Source: an uncultured Verrucomicrobiota bacterium
Lineage (GTDB): Bacteria > Verrucomicrobiota > Verrucomicrobiia > Opitutales > Opitutaceae
DNA: 34,598 nucleotides
Assembly (NCBI GenBank): GCA_903960515.1
Contig: CAJCBL010000125.1
Location: 1 to 34,598 of the forward strand
Direction: 5' to 3'
Shown here: positions 25,289 to 34,463 of the stretch, in pieces
How the letters are laid out: every line of letters starts with the position of its first letter
Numbering within the stretch: position 1 is the first letter of the stretch
The notes under the pieces: model-generated
What the model was told of the DNA's origin: nothing
What the model saw: the letters and a program-made list of their open reading frames with translations, nothing else
Database searches by the model: none
Translations under genes and position numbers: made by a program

Positions 25289-25393
25289 GGAAGGCGAAGG
25301 CTGAAGTTGTGTTGCAGGATTCTCGCTGGTGGACTGGCGCGCTTCGGTCACCGGTTTCCGGGGCCAGCCTTCCACATTCAGCCTTGCTGGAAG
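25289..25393. repeat. Degenerate heptanucleotide arrays, GAAGGCT and CAGCCTT types
   Basis: The left part (25289-25316) reads GGAAGGC, GAAGGCT, GAAGTTG, TGTTGCA. The right part (25364-25391) reads CCAGCCT, TCCACAT, TCAGCCT, TGCTGGA. They are roughly inverted, purine-rich on the side of the preceding gene and pyrimidine-rich on the side of the following one, as between gyrB and gyrA. They are more decayed than the other arrays. Confidence 0.5.
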
Positions 25394-25448
25394 CGGCCCT
25401 ATACCGCCTGCGCTGGAGAAGATACCAAAGCGAGCACATCGTCTGACG

Positions 25449-25612
25449 GCATGGCCACGGCTGAGCCGTGACCATTCAGCAGGAGCGTGCTTGCACGCGA
25501 TTCAAAGCGCAGATCGCGTGCAAGCACGCTCCTACGGCGGACACCGGAGTTCGTGCGCTTCCAGAACGCAAAACGGTACGTTTGCATGGCCACGGCTAAG
25601 CGGTAACCATTC
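25449..25612. repeat. Second REPIN inside a composite repeat
   Basis: The inverted REP pair (25481-25501 and 25513-25535) gives a perfect 21-bp hairpin with an 11-nt loop, the same loop length as the REPIN beside asnS. The right side carries the extension GGCGGACACCGGAGTTC, the complement of the leader at the asnS copy, so the two REPINs lie in opposite orientation. Flanking direct repeats of 29 bp (25449-25477 and 25584-25612, three mismatches, GCATGGCCACGGCT...) are offset by 135 bp, exactly as at asnS. Confidence 0.85.
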
Positions 25613-26001
25613 GGTCGAGAGCCCAGAGCAGAGCGCCGAGGGCCTGTTCACCGAGCAAGCAGAAGCACTCGCGGTATTGTCCCGCCGCAGACGCCAGAAT
25701 GCAGCAGCATTGAAGCGGCCCGGCCCCGTTGCCGCGATTTCCCGGCTAACTGGTCAACGACAATTAGAAACCGCCATGCCGGCAGGGGGGCGCTAACCCT
25801 GCGTTTCCCCGCGCAGGTCGAGCATAGGCCCTTGGGTTCCTCTCGCGTCACCTTGGGGGCGCCACGCAAGCCCTTCCTTTTCACGGCCGCCTTCCGAGAG
25901 CAGCGGGCCCGCTCGCCTCCAAAACCGCCGTCTCCCCTTCGGGTTTTCGCCGCCTCGATCAAGGGTTGCCACCGCCCAAGCGGTCCTCTCTGCTGGTCAC
26001 C
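25613..26001. other. Intergenic region upstream of the GHKL gene
   Basis: I see no further gene here. The GHKL gene's promoter must lie within this stretch, but no clear -10/-35 pair or Shine-Dalgarno is visible. Confidence 0.5.
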
Positions 26002-27963
26002 ATGTCCGAGCGCATCTCCATCCTCGTAAAACAAGATCATCTCGCGCAAATGGCCAACGCGCGCACGCCACTCGAAGCGATCGCCGAGTTGGTCTGGAAC
26101 GCATTCGACTCCGATGCCACCAAGGTCGTCGTTTCCTTCACGACGAACGCCCTTGAGGCTCTCGACGAGATCCGGATCACGGACAATGGCCACGGGGTCT
26201 TCCATTCCGACGCCAAGCAGCTCTTCGGCAATTTGGGCGAGTCCTGGAAACGGGCCAAGCGCCGCACGGACGGCGGGCGCACCATCCACGGCAAGCAGGG
26301 CAGGGGGCGCTTCAAGGCCTTCTATTTGGGCAGTGGAGCGAGTTGGAATACCACCTACCGGATGACCGATGGCACCTTGTACGACTACTCCATCGCCGGC
26401 GACTATGCTACGCTCAACGCCTTCACCGTATCGGCCCCGATGCCGGCAAAGGGGAACAGCACCGGCACCGAAGTGGTGATCCGCAACCCTCATCGGAATT
26501 TTCGCGCGCTGTTGGAGGATGACGTCCGGACTCTCGCCGCCCAGCTCTTCGGAGCCTACCTGACCGCCTATCCCTTCGTGTCCGTGGTCTTCAATGGCCG
26601 GTTGATCGACCCGCAGGTGGTGCAGGCGCGTTCTACCGAAGTGAATCTGGATTTGCTCCTGCCTGACGGCGCTACTGTCCCCGCCGCCCTTCGAGTTATC
26701 GAATGGAAGCACGAGACCGATCGCATGCTACACCTGTGCGATGGGAGCGGGGTATCGTTCCACTCCGTGGGTCTAGGCTCGGGGCTTAGGGCAAAGGGGT
26801 TTAATTTCACCGCCTATCTCAAGACCGACCTCGTCCGCGAACTCGACAAGGAGAACCGACTCGAACTCGACGACCTCGACGAAGTGGTGAAGACCTTGGT
26901 CCACTCCGCCAGAGAGACCCTGCGCGCCTACTTCAAGAAACGGGAGCTTGAAGAATCCTCCGCACTCGTCGTGCGGTGGCAGGCCGAAAATATTTATCCC
27001 TACGAGGAGAAGGCCCAACTCGAGCTGCTGGATTCTGTAGAAAGGCAGGTCTTCGATATTTTGGCGGCGAACGTGGCCGGCTATCTCAAGTCGTTTGAGG
27101 GGCTGGACCAAGCCACGAAGCGTTTCACCTTCCGCCTGATTGCCCACTCCCTACGGGCGAATCCTGATGGGATTCGCAACCTGATCACGGAGAGTTTGAA
27201 CCTCAACAAGGAGGATCAGGAGAACCTCTCCCGGCTCCTTGGGACCACCTCCCTCTCTCAGATTATATACTCGGCGCAAGTTATTCGCAGCCGCCTTGGC
27301 TTTCTGAGCGAGCTTGAACAGTTCACGTCGGCAACGGGAACCAAGGAGCAACTCTTGGAGCGCAACCAACTCCATAAAATCCTCGAAAAGGAGACCTGGC
27401 TGTTTGATGAGAGCTTCCAACTGGGCGCCGGAGAGGAAGTGCTGGATGCGGTGCTCAAAAAGCATCTGGGCCTCTTGGGCGATCGTGCCGATTCTGCGGC
27501 TACAGCGGGCTCCGAGGACGGGCTGCGCGGGTGCCGCGACCTGATGCTCAATCGCACCGTTCAAATCCGCGCTGGCGAGTACGAGAACTTGGTGGTGGAC
27601 CTTAAACGGCCGTCGCTACGGATCGATCCGGCGGTATTGGCGCAGGCTCGGCAGTACGCAACCACGGTGTCGACCGACAAACGTTTCCAAAGCGCTAAAA
27701 CACGCTGGTTGTTCTGGGTCGTAGGCAACGTGCGCTCCGAAGAGGCCACGCTTGAGCTCGAACAGAATGGCCCCAGTGAAGGGATCGTTCTTGAGCAAGG
27801 CAATGTGACAGTGCTGACGAAGACGTGGGCGGAGTTGATCGACTCCGCCCGGGTTAGCCTTGGCTACTGTCAGCGACAGCTTGCTATACAGGCCGAACGA
27901 GAAGCCGCTAAATCATGCCTGTCGCGCTATCACGAGAAATATCTGCCGGCGCCGCAGAGCTAA
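26002..27963 (+). CDS. GHKL ATPase fused to a Shedu-like PD-(D/E)XK nuclease domain
   Basis: The 653-residue protein begins with a GHKL (Hsp90/MutL/MORC-type) ATPase: the N-box AELVWNAFDSDA (E29, N33, D36), DNGHGV (D61-G65), GKQGRGRFKAF (G97-G102) and STGTEVVI (T156). A central helical region of about 200 residues follows. The last 200 residues look like the nuclease domain of Shedu/DUF4263 proteins: RNQLHKILEKETWLF (454-468), then GEE (477-479), CRDLML (D513), VVDLKRP (D533, K535) and QARQY (Q548, Y552). GHKL-nuclease combinations of this kind occur in restriction-like and phage-defence proteins. No methyltransferase lies nearby. The ATG at 26002 (MSERISILVKQDHL) is chosen by domain start. 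ATP-dependent DNA cleavage in defence is an inference. Confidence 0.75.
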   Translation: MSERISILVKQDHLAQMANARTPLEAIAELVWNAFDSDATKVVVSFTTNALEALDEIRITDNGHGVFHSDAKQLFGNLGESWKRAKRRTDGGRTIHGKQGRGRFKAFYLGSGASWNTTYRMTDGTLYDYSIAGDYATLNAFTVSAPMPAKGNSTGTEVVIRNPHRNFRALLEDDVRTLAAQLFGAYLTAYPFVSVVFNGRLIDPQVVQARSTEVNLDLLLPDGATVPAALRVIEWKHETDRMLHLCDGSGVSFHSVGLGSGLRAKGFNFTAYLKTDLVRELDKENRLELDDLDEVVKTLVHSARETLRAYFKKRELEESSALVVRWQAENIYPYEEKAQLELLDSVERQVFDILAANVAGYLKSFEGLDQATKRFTFRLIAHSLRANPDGIRNLITESLNLNKEDQENLSRLLGTTSLSQIIYSAQVIRSRLGFLSELEQFTSATGTKEQLLERNQLHKILEKETWLFDESFQLGAGEEVLDAVLKKHLGLLGDRADSAATAGSEDGLRGCRDLMLNRTVQIRAGEYENLVVDLKRPSLRIDPAVLAQARQYATTVSTDKRFQSAKTRWLFWVVGNVRSEEATLELEQNGPSEGIVLEQGNVTVLTKTWAELIDSARVSLGYCQRQLAIQAEREAAKSCLSRYHEKYLPAPQS

Positions 27964-28360
27964 GCCGGGGCGTAACTCTGGAGTTCGCGGCGTTGCCGCA
28001 CGGATCTGTTTTTCGGGGGAGAGCCGGTTAACAACCTGCTTTCCGTGGGAACGGCGGCGACACAAGGGGCCACTATACGGGCGCCGCTCCCCGTGCATAT
28101 AGGACGTGGGATGGATGTTATCTCTTGGCACCCGTTGCGGGTAGGCCCTGTGGGAGGGGCGTGCTTCGATGCCCTGGACCGGTTCGTAAAGCGCTTATCC
28201 GTGTTCTCCTCCCGCCGCTCCATCCCGCCGCGGTGACGTGTCTGGCCTGCGGTTTCCGGGCTGAATATGGTCCGGCACCAACGATCCTTCGGCACAGCGG
28301 CGATCAAGACCTCAGGTGGCGGCGCCGGAATGCTTGCCCTGAAACCCGAAAGGTGGAAAG
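27964..28360. other. Intergenic region between convergent genes, nothing recognised
   Basis: No coding frame of interest is seen. The segment around 28147-28175 (GTGGGAGGGGCGTGCTTCGATGCC) might be a decayed REP, but it no longer forms the palindrome. Confidence 0.5.
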
Positions 28361-28393
28361 AAAAAACCCCGCCGGCCCAAAGGCCAGCGGGGT
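28361..28393 (-). terminator. Terminator of the C25-like peptidase gene
   Basis: The stem ACCCCGCCGGCC/GGCCAGCGGGGT has one mismatch and a short loop. On the minus strand it is followed by six T residues. It lies 28 bp after the stop of the large gene. Confidence 0.9.
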
Positions 28394-28420
28394 GTTGAAC
28401 TCGAACTATCGCTCGGAGAC

Positions 28421-31400
28421 TTACTTCAAAACAACATTATCCAACCACACTATACTCGTGTTGAACGAGCCGAAGTGGAAGCCAAGCTTCACTTGTGAAT
28501 CGCTGGCACTGGGAGTGAACGTGATCACGAAGTGCTGATTGGTATTGACTGCGGCGGTCACGGTATACTGCTGCTCGTGATATTTGGTGTAGGTACCGCC
28601 ATCGTGCTCCACCACCACCTTGAAGTTCTTCGGCGTTACAACAGCCTTCATGTCGAACTCAAGCGTATAGGTCTTGTTGGCCGTCAAGGATATCAACTGG
28701 TAGAGTTGGATATCGTAAGGATTGGGCCCAGCGACCGCAGGCGCGATCTTGGCTGCGCCAGCGTCGTTGCTGATTGTTCCAGCGGCGCCATCCATGTACA
28801 ATGTCTGCCAGCCTACGACACCATTGGAAAAGTCGCCATTGGGCACGAGATTCCCGCCAGCGGTGACCTCAAGATAGTTGAGATTGATGCCACTGCTTCC
28901 AAAGTTGATCTTCAGGAGGTGGGTGCCTGCGCTCAGGCTGACATTGGACACCACATAATCCTTCCAGCTTTGCCACCCCGATGAGTCGCTAACGCTGAAG
29001 GTCCCAACAATCACGCCGTCCACGGTCACCGTCATCGTTTTGGCGCCACTCGCACCCGAGGCCGCACGAGCGGTGAGGTTGTACAAGCCCGTGGCCTGCA
29101 CGTTCACGTCGTACGCCAGCCACTCGCCTGCCTCGGTCCAGCCTACGTCGTAGCCTCCGCCCTGGTCCAAGGTGCTCTCGATATCGACGTTGTCGGTCTT
29201 GTAGGTCGCGCCGGTATTGTTGAGCGTCGTATCATGGTAGCCAATGCCCTCGCCGCCGGCCTTGTAGTCCTCGGCTTGGATGCGGCTGGGCAGTGGGATA
29301 TACACGCCAACCGTTTTGAAGGCGGCAGTGATCGAGTGATTACCTTGCACGTTCGTAAACGTATACGAGGCGACCGCCCCTTGGCTGACCCCATCCACGG
29401 TCACAACATCCACCACATATCCCGCATTCGCGACGATGGTGAATGTCTGGCTGCCGGCCTTGGCAACGCTAACGCTGCCGGCAGGCGAGATCGAACCATT
29501 GGCACCAGCGGAGGCCGCAATCGTGAAACCCGTTTGGGTAAACACGGCAGTGACGTTCTTGTTGGTGTTCATGGCAACCGTGGCAGGATTCGCGGTTCCG
29601 GTAAGGTCACCGGTCCAATTCACGAAAGTCCAGCCTGCGCTGGGCGTCGCCGTGAGTGTGGCGATCGCGCCGTCGCTATAAGTCCCGCCGCCAGTTACCG
29701 TGCCACCGTTTGTCGGGCTCGAGGCAGTGCTCAGTGTATAGGTGACCGGGGCCGCCTTGAAGGAAGCACTGATCGAATGATCCCCGTTGAGATTGGCGAA
29801 TACATACGAAGAGATCGCTCCCTGGGATATGCCGTCTACGATCACGGAAGCCACGAGGTAGCCGCTATTGGGAGTGATACCGAAGGTCTGGCTCGCGCCC
29901 TGATTCACCTTCACGCTGCCCGCGGGAGAGATCGAGCCGTTGGCACCGGCGGTTGCTGTGATGGTGTAGCTGATCTGAATCCCACCCGAGTAGAAACGCG
30001 CATCATAGATCGAGTAACCGTAGCTGGTATTGCGAGCCGTACCGGTGATGCGATAATAGCGGTACGAACCGGTGAGACCAGTGATGCTATCGATGCGGTG
30101 ATTGCCGGTGGCCATATTGGCCTTGGTCGCGAGTAAGGTCTTCGCGGTGAACGCGGAATCGTTGGAGCCTTCCAGTACATAGTTCTTGGCGTTGGCCGTT
30201 TCCCAATCAAGCTCCACGGACACGATAGCCTTAGCGCTGCCCATGTCGAACATGATCCATTGCGGATCGGAGAATGTGCTCGACCATCGGGTTGCAGTGC
30301 TAGGATCAATAGCCATCGCCGCCGAGTAGGTTCCGCTTTCGCTGGTCGATGCGGTCGCAACGGAGACCGTCTCTTTGGTCAAGGTGACCAGCGCAAAGTT
30401 GGCGATTGCCGTGGTATTCTTGGTCACGCTCAACGCATAGGGGGTGGCCATGCCGGAGATGTCGCCACTCCACCCAGTGAACGCATAGCCCGCGTTGGGG
30501 GTGGCCACCAGATTCGCGTTTGACCCAGCGGTATAACTCCCGGCGCCGCTCACTGTACCACCGATAGCCGGGTTGGCTGAAGTAGTCACCGTGAAGAGCA
30601 CATCGTTAACCGTGATCGGTACATTCGCGCTATTCGTGGCCTGGCCGTCACTCACTGTGAGCTGGAAGGTGTATATTCCAGCCGCATTTGGAGTGAAAGT
30701 CGGCTGCGCGGTAGATGCGCCCACCAAAGAAACCGTGGCGGGTCCAGAAACTTGACTCCACGCGTAAGTCAGCGGCTGTGGTCCGCTATCAGGATCGCTT
30801 GAAGCACGCCCGTCAAGAGTCACCAAATTGTTGATGGTAATCGTCTGATTTGAGCCGGCACTGGCTACAGGGGACAGGTTAGACGATACGAAGTTGGCGG
30901 TCACCGTCATGTTACTATTCACGCTCACTCGATAGGGGTTAAGCGTTCCAGACAGGTCGCCACTCCAGCCAGAAAATTGAAAGCCGGCGCTGGGCGTGGC
31001 CGTCAGGTAAGTGCGTGAACCCGGGACAATGCCGCCACCGCCGCTCACGGTTCCCCCATTGGCCGGACTGGCTATTGTCGTAACTGTGAACAGCAGCTCG
31101 TTGGACGTGATCGAAACATCGGCGCTGCTCGTGGCGAAACCATCATAGACCGTGAGTCGGAAGGTGAATATTCCTGAGACATTGGGGGTGAAGGTCGGCT
31201 GAGCTGTGGTTGCCCCCGTCAATGCAATAGTAATAGGACCGCCGACCTGGACCCAGGCGAAAGTCAGAGGCTGGGGGCCACTGTCAGGATCGCGCGTGCC
31301 GCGTCCGTCGAGAGTCACCATCGTATTGATGGCCACCGTTTGATTCGAACCGGCATTGACCACCGGCGGCACCCCGCTAGTGAACGGCACGAAGTTGGCG

Positions 31401-34282
31401 ACCGCCGTCGTATTGGCGATGACGCTCAATTGGTAGGGGTTGGCCCGGCCGGAAATATCACCGCTCCAGCCGGAAAAGGCATAGCCGGTATTGGGCGTTG
31501 GTACCAGTGGCGTTTGCACGCCATGGGTGAAGATTCCGTTGCCGCTTACGCTGCCACCGTTAGCCGGATTAGCCGGCGTGGTCACTGTATAGTAGGCCTC
31601 GTTGACGGTCACCCAAACAATCCCGAGGCCCGTCGACTGCCCGTCGCTGACGCTGAGGCGGAAGGAGTAGGTTCCCGCCGTATTAGGCGTGAAGGTCGGC
31701 TGGGCCGTTGTAGCGCCATTCAAAGTGACATTAGCTGGCCCCGTGAGCTGGTTCCACGAATAGGTCAACGACTGAGGCGCATTGTCCGGGTCGCTGGAAG
31801 CGCGACCGTCTAGCGTCACAACAGTGTAGTTGATGGCAGTCTGATTGGCTCCGGCATTGGCCACTGGTTGCAAATTAGTCGCCAGCAATTTGTATACGAC
31901 GAAAGCACAGACTTTTGGCTGATCCACCGAGGCATTGGTGAAGCTGATATTGAGCGTCCCATCGGTCACCGGGATCGATTGAGTGACGTCGTAGGCTACG
32001 TTCTTCCCGCCTGCAACAGCAAAGACATCAAGTTGGGGGAACAACGTTTGGCCTTCGGCGACAACGTCGAACTTGCGGGCGTTGGCGCTATTCCAATAGG
32101 TCTCCGCAAACCGGAACCGAATCTCGTAGGTACCGCTGGCAAGGTTCGGAATACTGTAGGACGAGGCGCCCCACCGCTCGGACTGATAGAGGGTGGCATC
32201 GTTGCTATTGGCGATGGCCCCGCTGCTTGTTGCAGCGTTTCCTCCAGTAAAATTCTTGTCGGCGGCATAAACGACGCCATCGGAACCCGTATAGCCATTC
32301 CCTCCCGCATTCACCGCGAATACAACCTGCTTGGTCTGGCCGCCGGTGCCGCAGGAATTGATGCCCAGGGATGGATCGCCGTAGAGGTTATAGCACAGTA
32401 GGTTCATCCAAATCGGCCTGGCGATAGCGCTCTTCACTCGGTTCAACGCATCGCCTGCGGACAAGGATTGGCCTAATAGGTAGCTCGAAAACTGAAACGC
32501 CATTCCTGCTATGCCATCATCGTGAGTTAGGAAATAGGTGCTACCAGGGGAATACCAGTTGCCCATGTTGTACGAACCGACTTCTGTCGCACCAATTGCT
32601 CCGATCGCGCCATTCAACAGCAACGAGTAGGACAAATTGTCGTTGAAGCTGGGCATGGCATTCTCGCAGCTACCTTGGAAAACAAAGGAGGGATAGTCAT
32701 CGTTGAGCTGCGAAACATTCGGGCTTGTTATGATGTCTGACGCGCCCAGAGGCCAGCCGTGAGTTACCCAGACAACGGCACCAAATGGCTTGTTCTTCCA
32801 AACGTTGAGGACACTGGCATCGGTACAAGGCATCGTTTCCGGCTGCGGATTGAGCTGGGCGATACCTTCAGTGGGGAGGTTAGTGAAAGGATTGATATCG
32901 TCATAGATTCGATGGTAGCTCCATCCACTCGGTACAAGGATCTCGTTTTTGATCGCCTCACCAAGGCCGTACGCAGGGGTATCGGCATCGGCAGGCACCA
33001 TGGGCAACAGCATATTTTTGCGCCAGCCAATCTCGCCAGCCGGCTCATTCTCATACGCAACCGTCTTAGCCAAAATCCGGTCCAAATTTGGAATGTTATT
33101 GTCGTATACAGGAATGCGTCCGACTGAAACTTCGGCGTAGATATCTGCCCCGCCGGGACCAACATCGTAATATTCCCCGAACTGGCCATTATTGTTCAAA
33201 TCCCAGTTTCCAGACAGTTCCGCGAAGCAGAAATCGGATTCAGCAAAAGGATAAGACGGCTGAGTGTTCGGCCAGCACATTTTCATCGGCACGTCGCCGG
33301 TATCGGCCACGGGGTTGCCGATCAGAAGTACATACGCAATGTTGTCTGCGAGGAAGCGAGACTTCAAATAGGCACGGATGTGGTCCGCTGCGACATCCCC
33401 GGTGCCGCCGCCCCAGGTGCTCTCGGTAGCAACTTGCACGGTGAAACCCTTTGCCTGTTTGGAGGCCACGAAATCCTGCAAGTGAGTCGATGCGTTTACG
33501 ATGGCATTTGTCGTGATGACTAGATAGCGCTCGGCCGCCCCCGCTGCAGGAGCCGCGGCAGTTGCTGCAGCAGCTCCCGCTGCTGGAGCCGCTACAGCTT
33601 GAACTTGAGCCTGCCCATAAGTGGAAAGATTTCCGCCGTTGACGACCATTCCAGCGATCTGTCGGCTGAGCGAGTTCTGAACGGTCGTTGGCGCCGGCGC
33701 CGGAAGCGCATAGCTGGCCGTGACTGCGTCTGCACCGCGTACAACGACCGTACCACCGGTGAGTTGTTTTAGCGCACCGGTAACGGGATTGAAGCGATAG
33801 GGGCAGATGGTGACATCAACCAGCTTGTATTGGCGCAATTGGCCAAAGGTGACCGCTCCTTTATTTGAGGCGGGGAAGAAGGCATTATTGCCGTAGACCG
33901 CAATATCCTGACCATTGACGATGGTGACACCCGCCGGCCAAATTATGGATGACTTGATCCTCGGTGGCAGAGCCGGAGCGACGGAATAGACACCAGCTAC
34001 ATCCATTTCAGTCACGTTTTCGACGTCGACGGTGACATTTCGCATGTCGGCGTTGGCCGGCAATAGAAAGGTGAGTGTGTAGTAAGGGAGTTTGGGTTGG
34101 CCCGGCTTGCCATAGAGCGCCGCGCCCTGGAAGGCCGCGACGCCGCTCTGCGAGCTCAGCGTCACGTTTTTATAGGGCAGAGCCTGCGTGATCTGGCCGA
34201 TGGCCGTCATCGCCATACTGCACAACGCAAGGATGCAGCTTCGCCGGAACGCATTTATCTTAAGACTAGAGTAAGATTTCAT
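28421..34282 (-). CDS. Secreted C25 (gingipain-like) peptidase with PKD and carbohydrate-binding domains
   Basis: The 1953-residue protein starts with a signal peptide (to about residue 34). A propeptide-like region and an Ala/Pro linker (about 228-250) precede a caspase-fold C25 peptidase (about 252-645). Candidate catalytic residues are H508 in VVWVTHGW and C539 in VFQGSCENAM, a spacing close to gingipains. Next come a malectin-like domain (about 651-800), three PKD domains (from 804, 971 and 1136), each followed by an InlB/Flg_new-type beta repeat with FSGWSGD, a discoidin-like F5/8C domain (about 1303-1432), three more beta repeats, a CBM6 (about 1660-1800, IQAEDYKAGGEGIGYHD) and a CBM4/9-like end (NGDFSNGVVGWQ). 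It is probably exported to act on glycan-rich or glycoprotein substrates. No PEP-CTERM or Por sorting tail is visible. Confidence 0.85.
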   Translation of the reverse strand: MKSYSSLKINAFRRSCILALCSMAMTAIGQITQALPYKNVTLSSQSGVAAFQGAALYGKPGQPKLPYYTLTFLLPANADMRNVTVDVENVTEMDVAGVYSVAPALPPRIKSSIIWPAGVTIVNGQDIAVYGNNAFFPASNKGAVTFGQLRQYKLVDVTICPYRFNPVTGALKQLTGGTVVVRGADAVTASYALPAPAPTTVQNSLSRQIAGMVVNGGNLSTYGQAQVQAVAAPAAGAAAATAAAPAAGAAERYLVITTNAIVNASTHLQDFVASKQAKGFTVQVATESTWGGGTGDVAADHIRAYLKSRFLADNIAYVLLIGNPVADTGDVPMKMCWPNTQPSYPFAESDFCFAELSGNWDLNNNGQFGEYYDVGPGGADIYAEVSVGRIPVYDNNIPNLDRILAKTVAYENEPAGEIGWRKNMLLPMVPADADTPAYGLGEAIKNEILVPSGWSYHRIYDDINPFTNLPTEGIAQLNPQPETMPCTDASVLNVWKNKPFGAVVWVTHGWPLGASDIITSPNVSQLNDDYPSFVFQGSCENAMPSFNDNLSYSLLLNGAIGAIGATEVGSYNMGNWYSPGSTYFLTHDDGIAGMAFQFSSYLLGQSLSAGDALNRVKSAIARPIWMNLLCYNLYGDPSLGINSCGTGGQTKQVVFAVNAGGNGYTGSDGVVYAADKNFTGGNAATSSGAIANSNDATLYQSERWGASSYSIPNLASGTYEIRFRFAETYWNSANARKFDVVAEGQTLFPQLDVFAVAGGKNVAYDVTQSIPVTDGTLNISFTNASVDQPKVCAFVVYKLLATNLQPVANAGANQTAINYTVVTLDGRASSDPDNAPQSLTYSWNQLTGPANVTLNGATTAQPTFTPNTAGTYSFRLSVSDGQSTGLGIVWVTVNEAYYTVTTPANPANGGSVSGNGIFTHGVQTPLVPTPNTGYAFSGWSGDISGRANPYQLSVIANTTAVANFVPFTSGVPPVVNAGSNQTVAINTMVTLDGRGTRDPDSGPQPLTFAWVQVGGPITIALTGATTAQPTFTPNVSGIFTFRLTVYDGFATSSADVSITSNELLFTVTTIASPANGGTVSGGGGIVPGSRTYLTATPSAGFQFSGWSGDLSGTLNPYRVSVNSNMTVTANFVSSNLSPVASAGSNQTITINNLVTLDGRASSDPDSGPQPLTYAWSQVSGPATVSLVGASTAQPTFTPNAAGIYTFQLTVSDGQATNSANVPITVNDVLFTVTTSANPAIGGTVSGAGSYTAGSNANLVATPNAGYAFTGWSGDISGMATPYALSVTKNTTAIANFALVTLTKETVSVATASTSESGTYSAAMAIDPSTATRWSSTFSDPQWIMFDMGSAKAIVSVELDWETANAKNYVLEGSNDSAFTAKTLLATKANMATGNHRIDSITGLTGSYRYYRITGTARNTSYGYSIYDARFYSGGIQISYTITATAGANGSISPAGSVKVNQGASQTFGITPNSGYLVASVIVDGISQGAISSYVFANLNGDHSISASFKAAPVTYTLSTASSPTNGGTVTGGGTYSDGAIATLTATPSAGWTFVNWTGDLTGTANPATVAMNTNKNVTAVFTQTGFTIAASAGANGSISPAGSVSVAKAGSQTFTIVANAGYVVDVVTVDGVSQGAVASYTFTNVQGNHSITAAFKTVGVYIPLPSRIQAEDYKAGGEGIGYHDTTLNNTGATYKTDNVDIESTLDQGGGYDVGWTEAGEWLAYDVNVQATGLYNLTARAASGASGAKTMTVTVDGVIVGTFSVSDSSGWQSWKDYVVSNVSLSAGTHLLKINFGSSGINLNYLEVTAGGNLVPNGDFSNGVVGWQTLYMDGAAGTISNDAGAAKIAPAVAGPNPYDIQLYQLISLTANKTYTLEFDMKAVVTPKNFKVVVEHDGGTYTKYHEQQYTVTAAVNTNQHFVITFTPSASDSQVKLGFHFGSFNTSIVWLDNVVLK
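30394..31873 (-). repeat. Three internal coding repeats (PKD plus beta repeat), about 0.5-kb period
   Basis: Within the peptidase gene a PKD module and an FSGWSGD beta-repeat module recur three times, about 165-167 codons apart. Stretches such as TLDGRASSDPDSGPQPLT and TTAQPTFTPN are nearly identical between units, so the region can expand or contract by recombination and is easily misassembled. Confidence 0.8.
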
Positions 34283-34463
34283 AATACGCCCCGCGTTTTT
34301 ACATTTTCTTCAAACGGATCAAATCAATTCCACCTCTTCACTACGCAGCAAGGGGCGAAGCCCTTGGGGATCTTATCCTTGTACCACTTTAAAGTGCGGA
34401 AGGCGGGTTGGCTGGTCTGTGGCCAATGGCGAGGATGAGCGAAACCGGGCCCCTAGCCCCCTA
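34283..34463. promoter_or_regulatory. Upstream region of the C25-like peptidase gene
   Basis: This AT-richer stretch should hold the promoter. On the minus strand TTGATT and, about 17 bp on, AAAATGTAAA could be weak -35/-10 elements. A small hairpin CAAGGG/CCCTTG lies near 34350-34367. Nothing is strong enough to assign firmly. Confidence 0.3.

Noticed and set aside
25329-25796. 155-codon plus-strand frame across the second REPIN
   Set aside because: Its translation comes mostly from the REP hairpin; the same peptide appears at the first REPIN, so it is repeat-derived.
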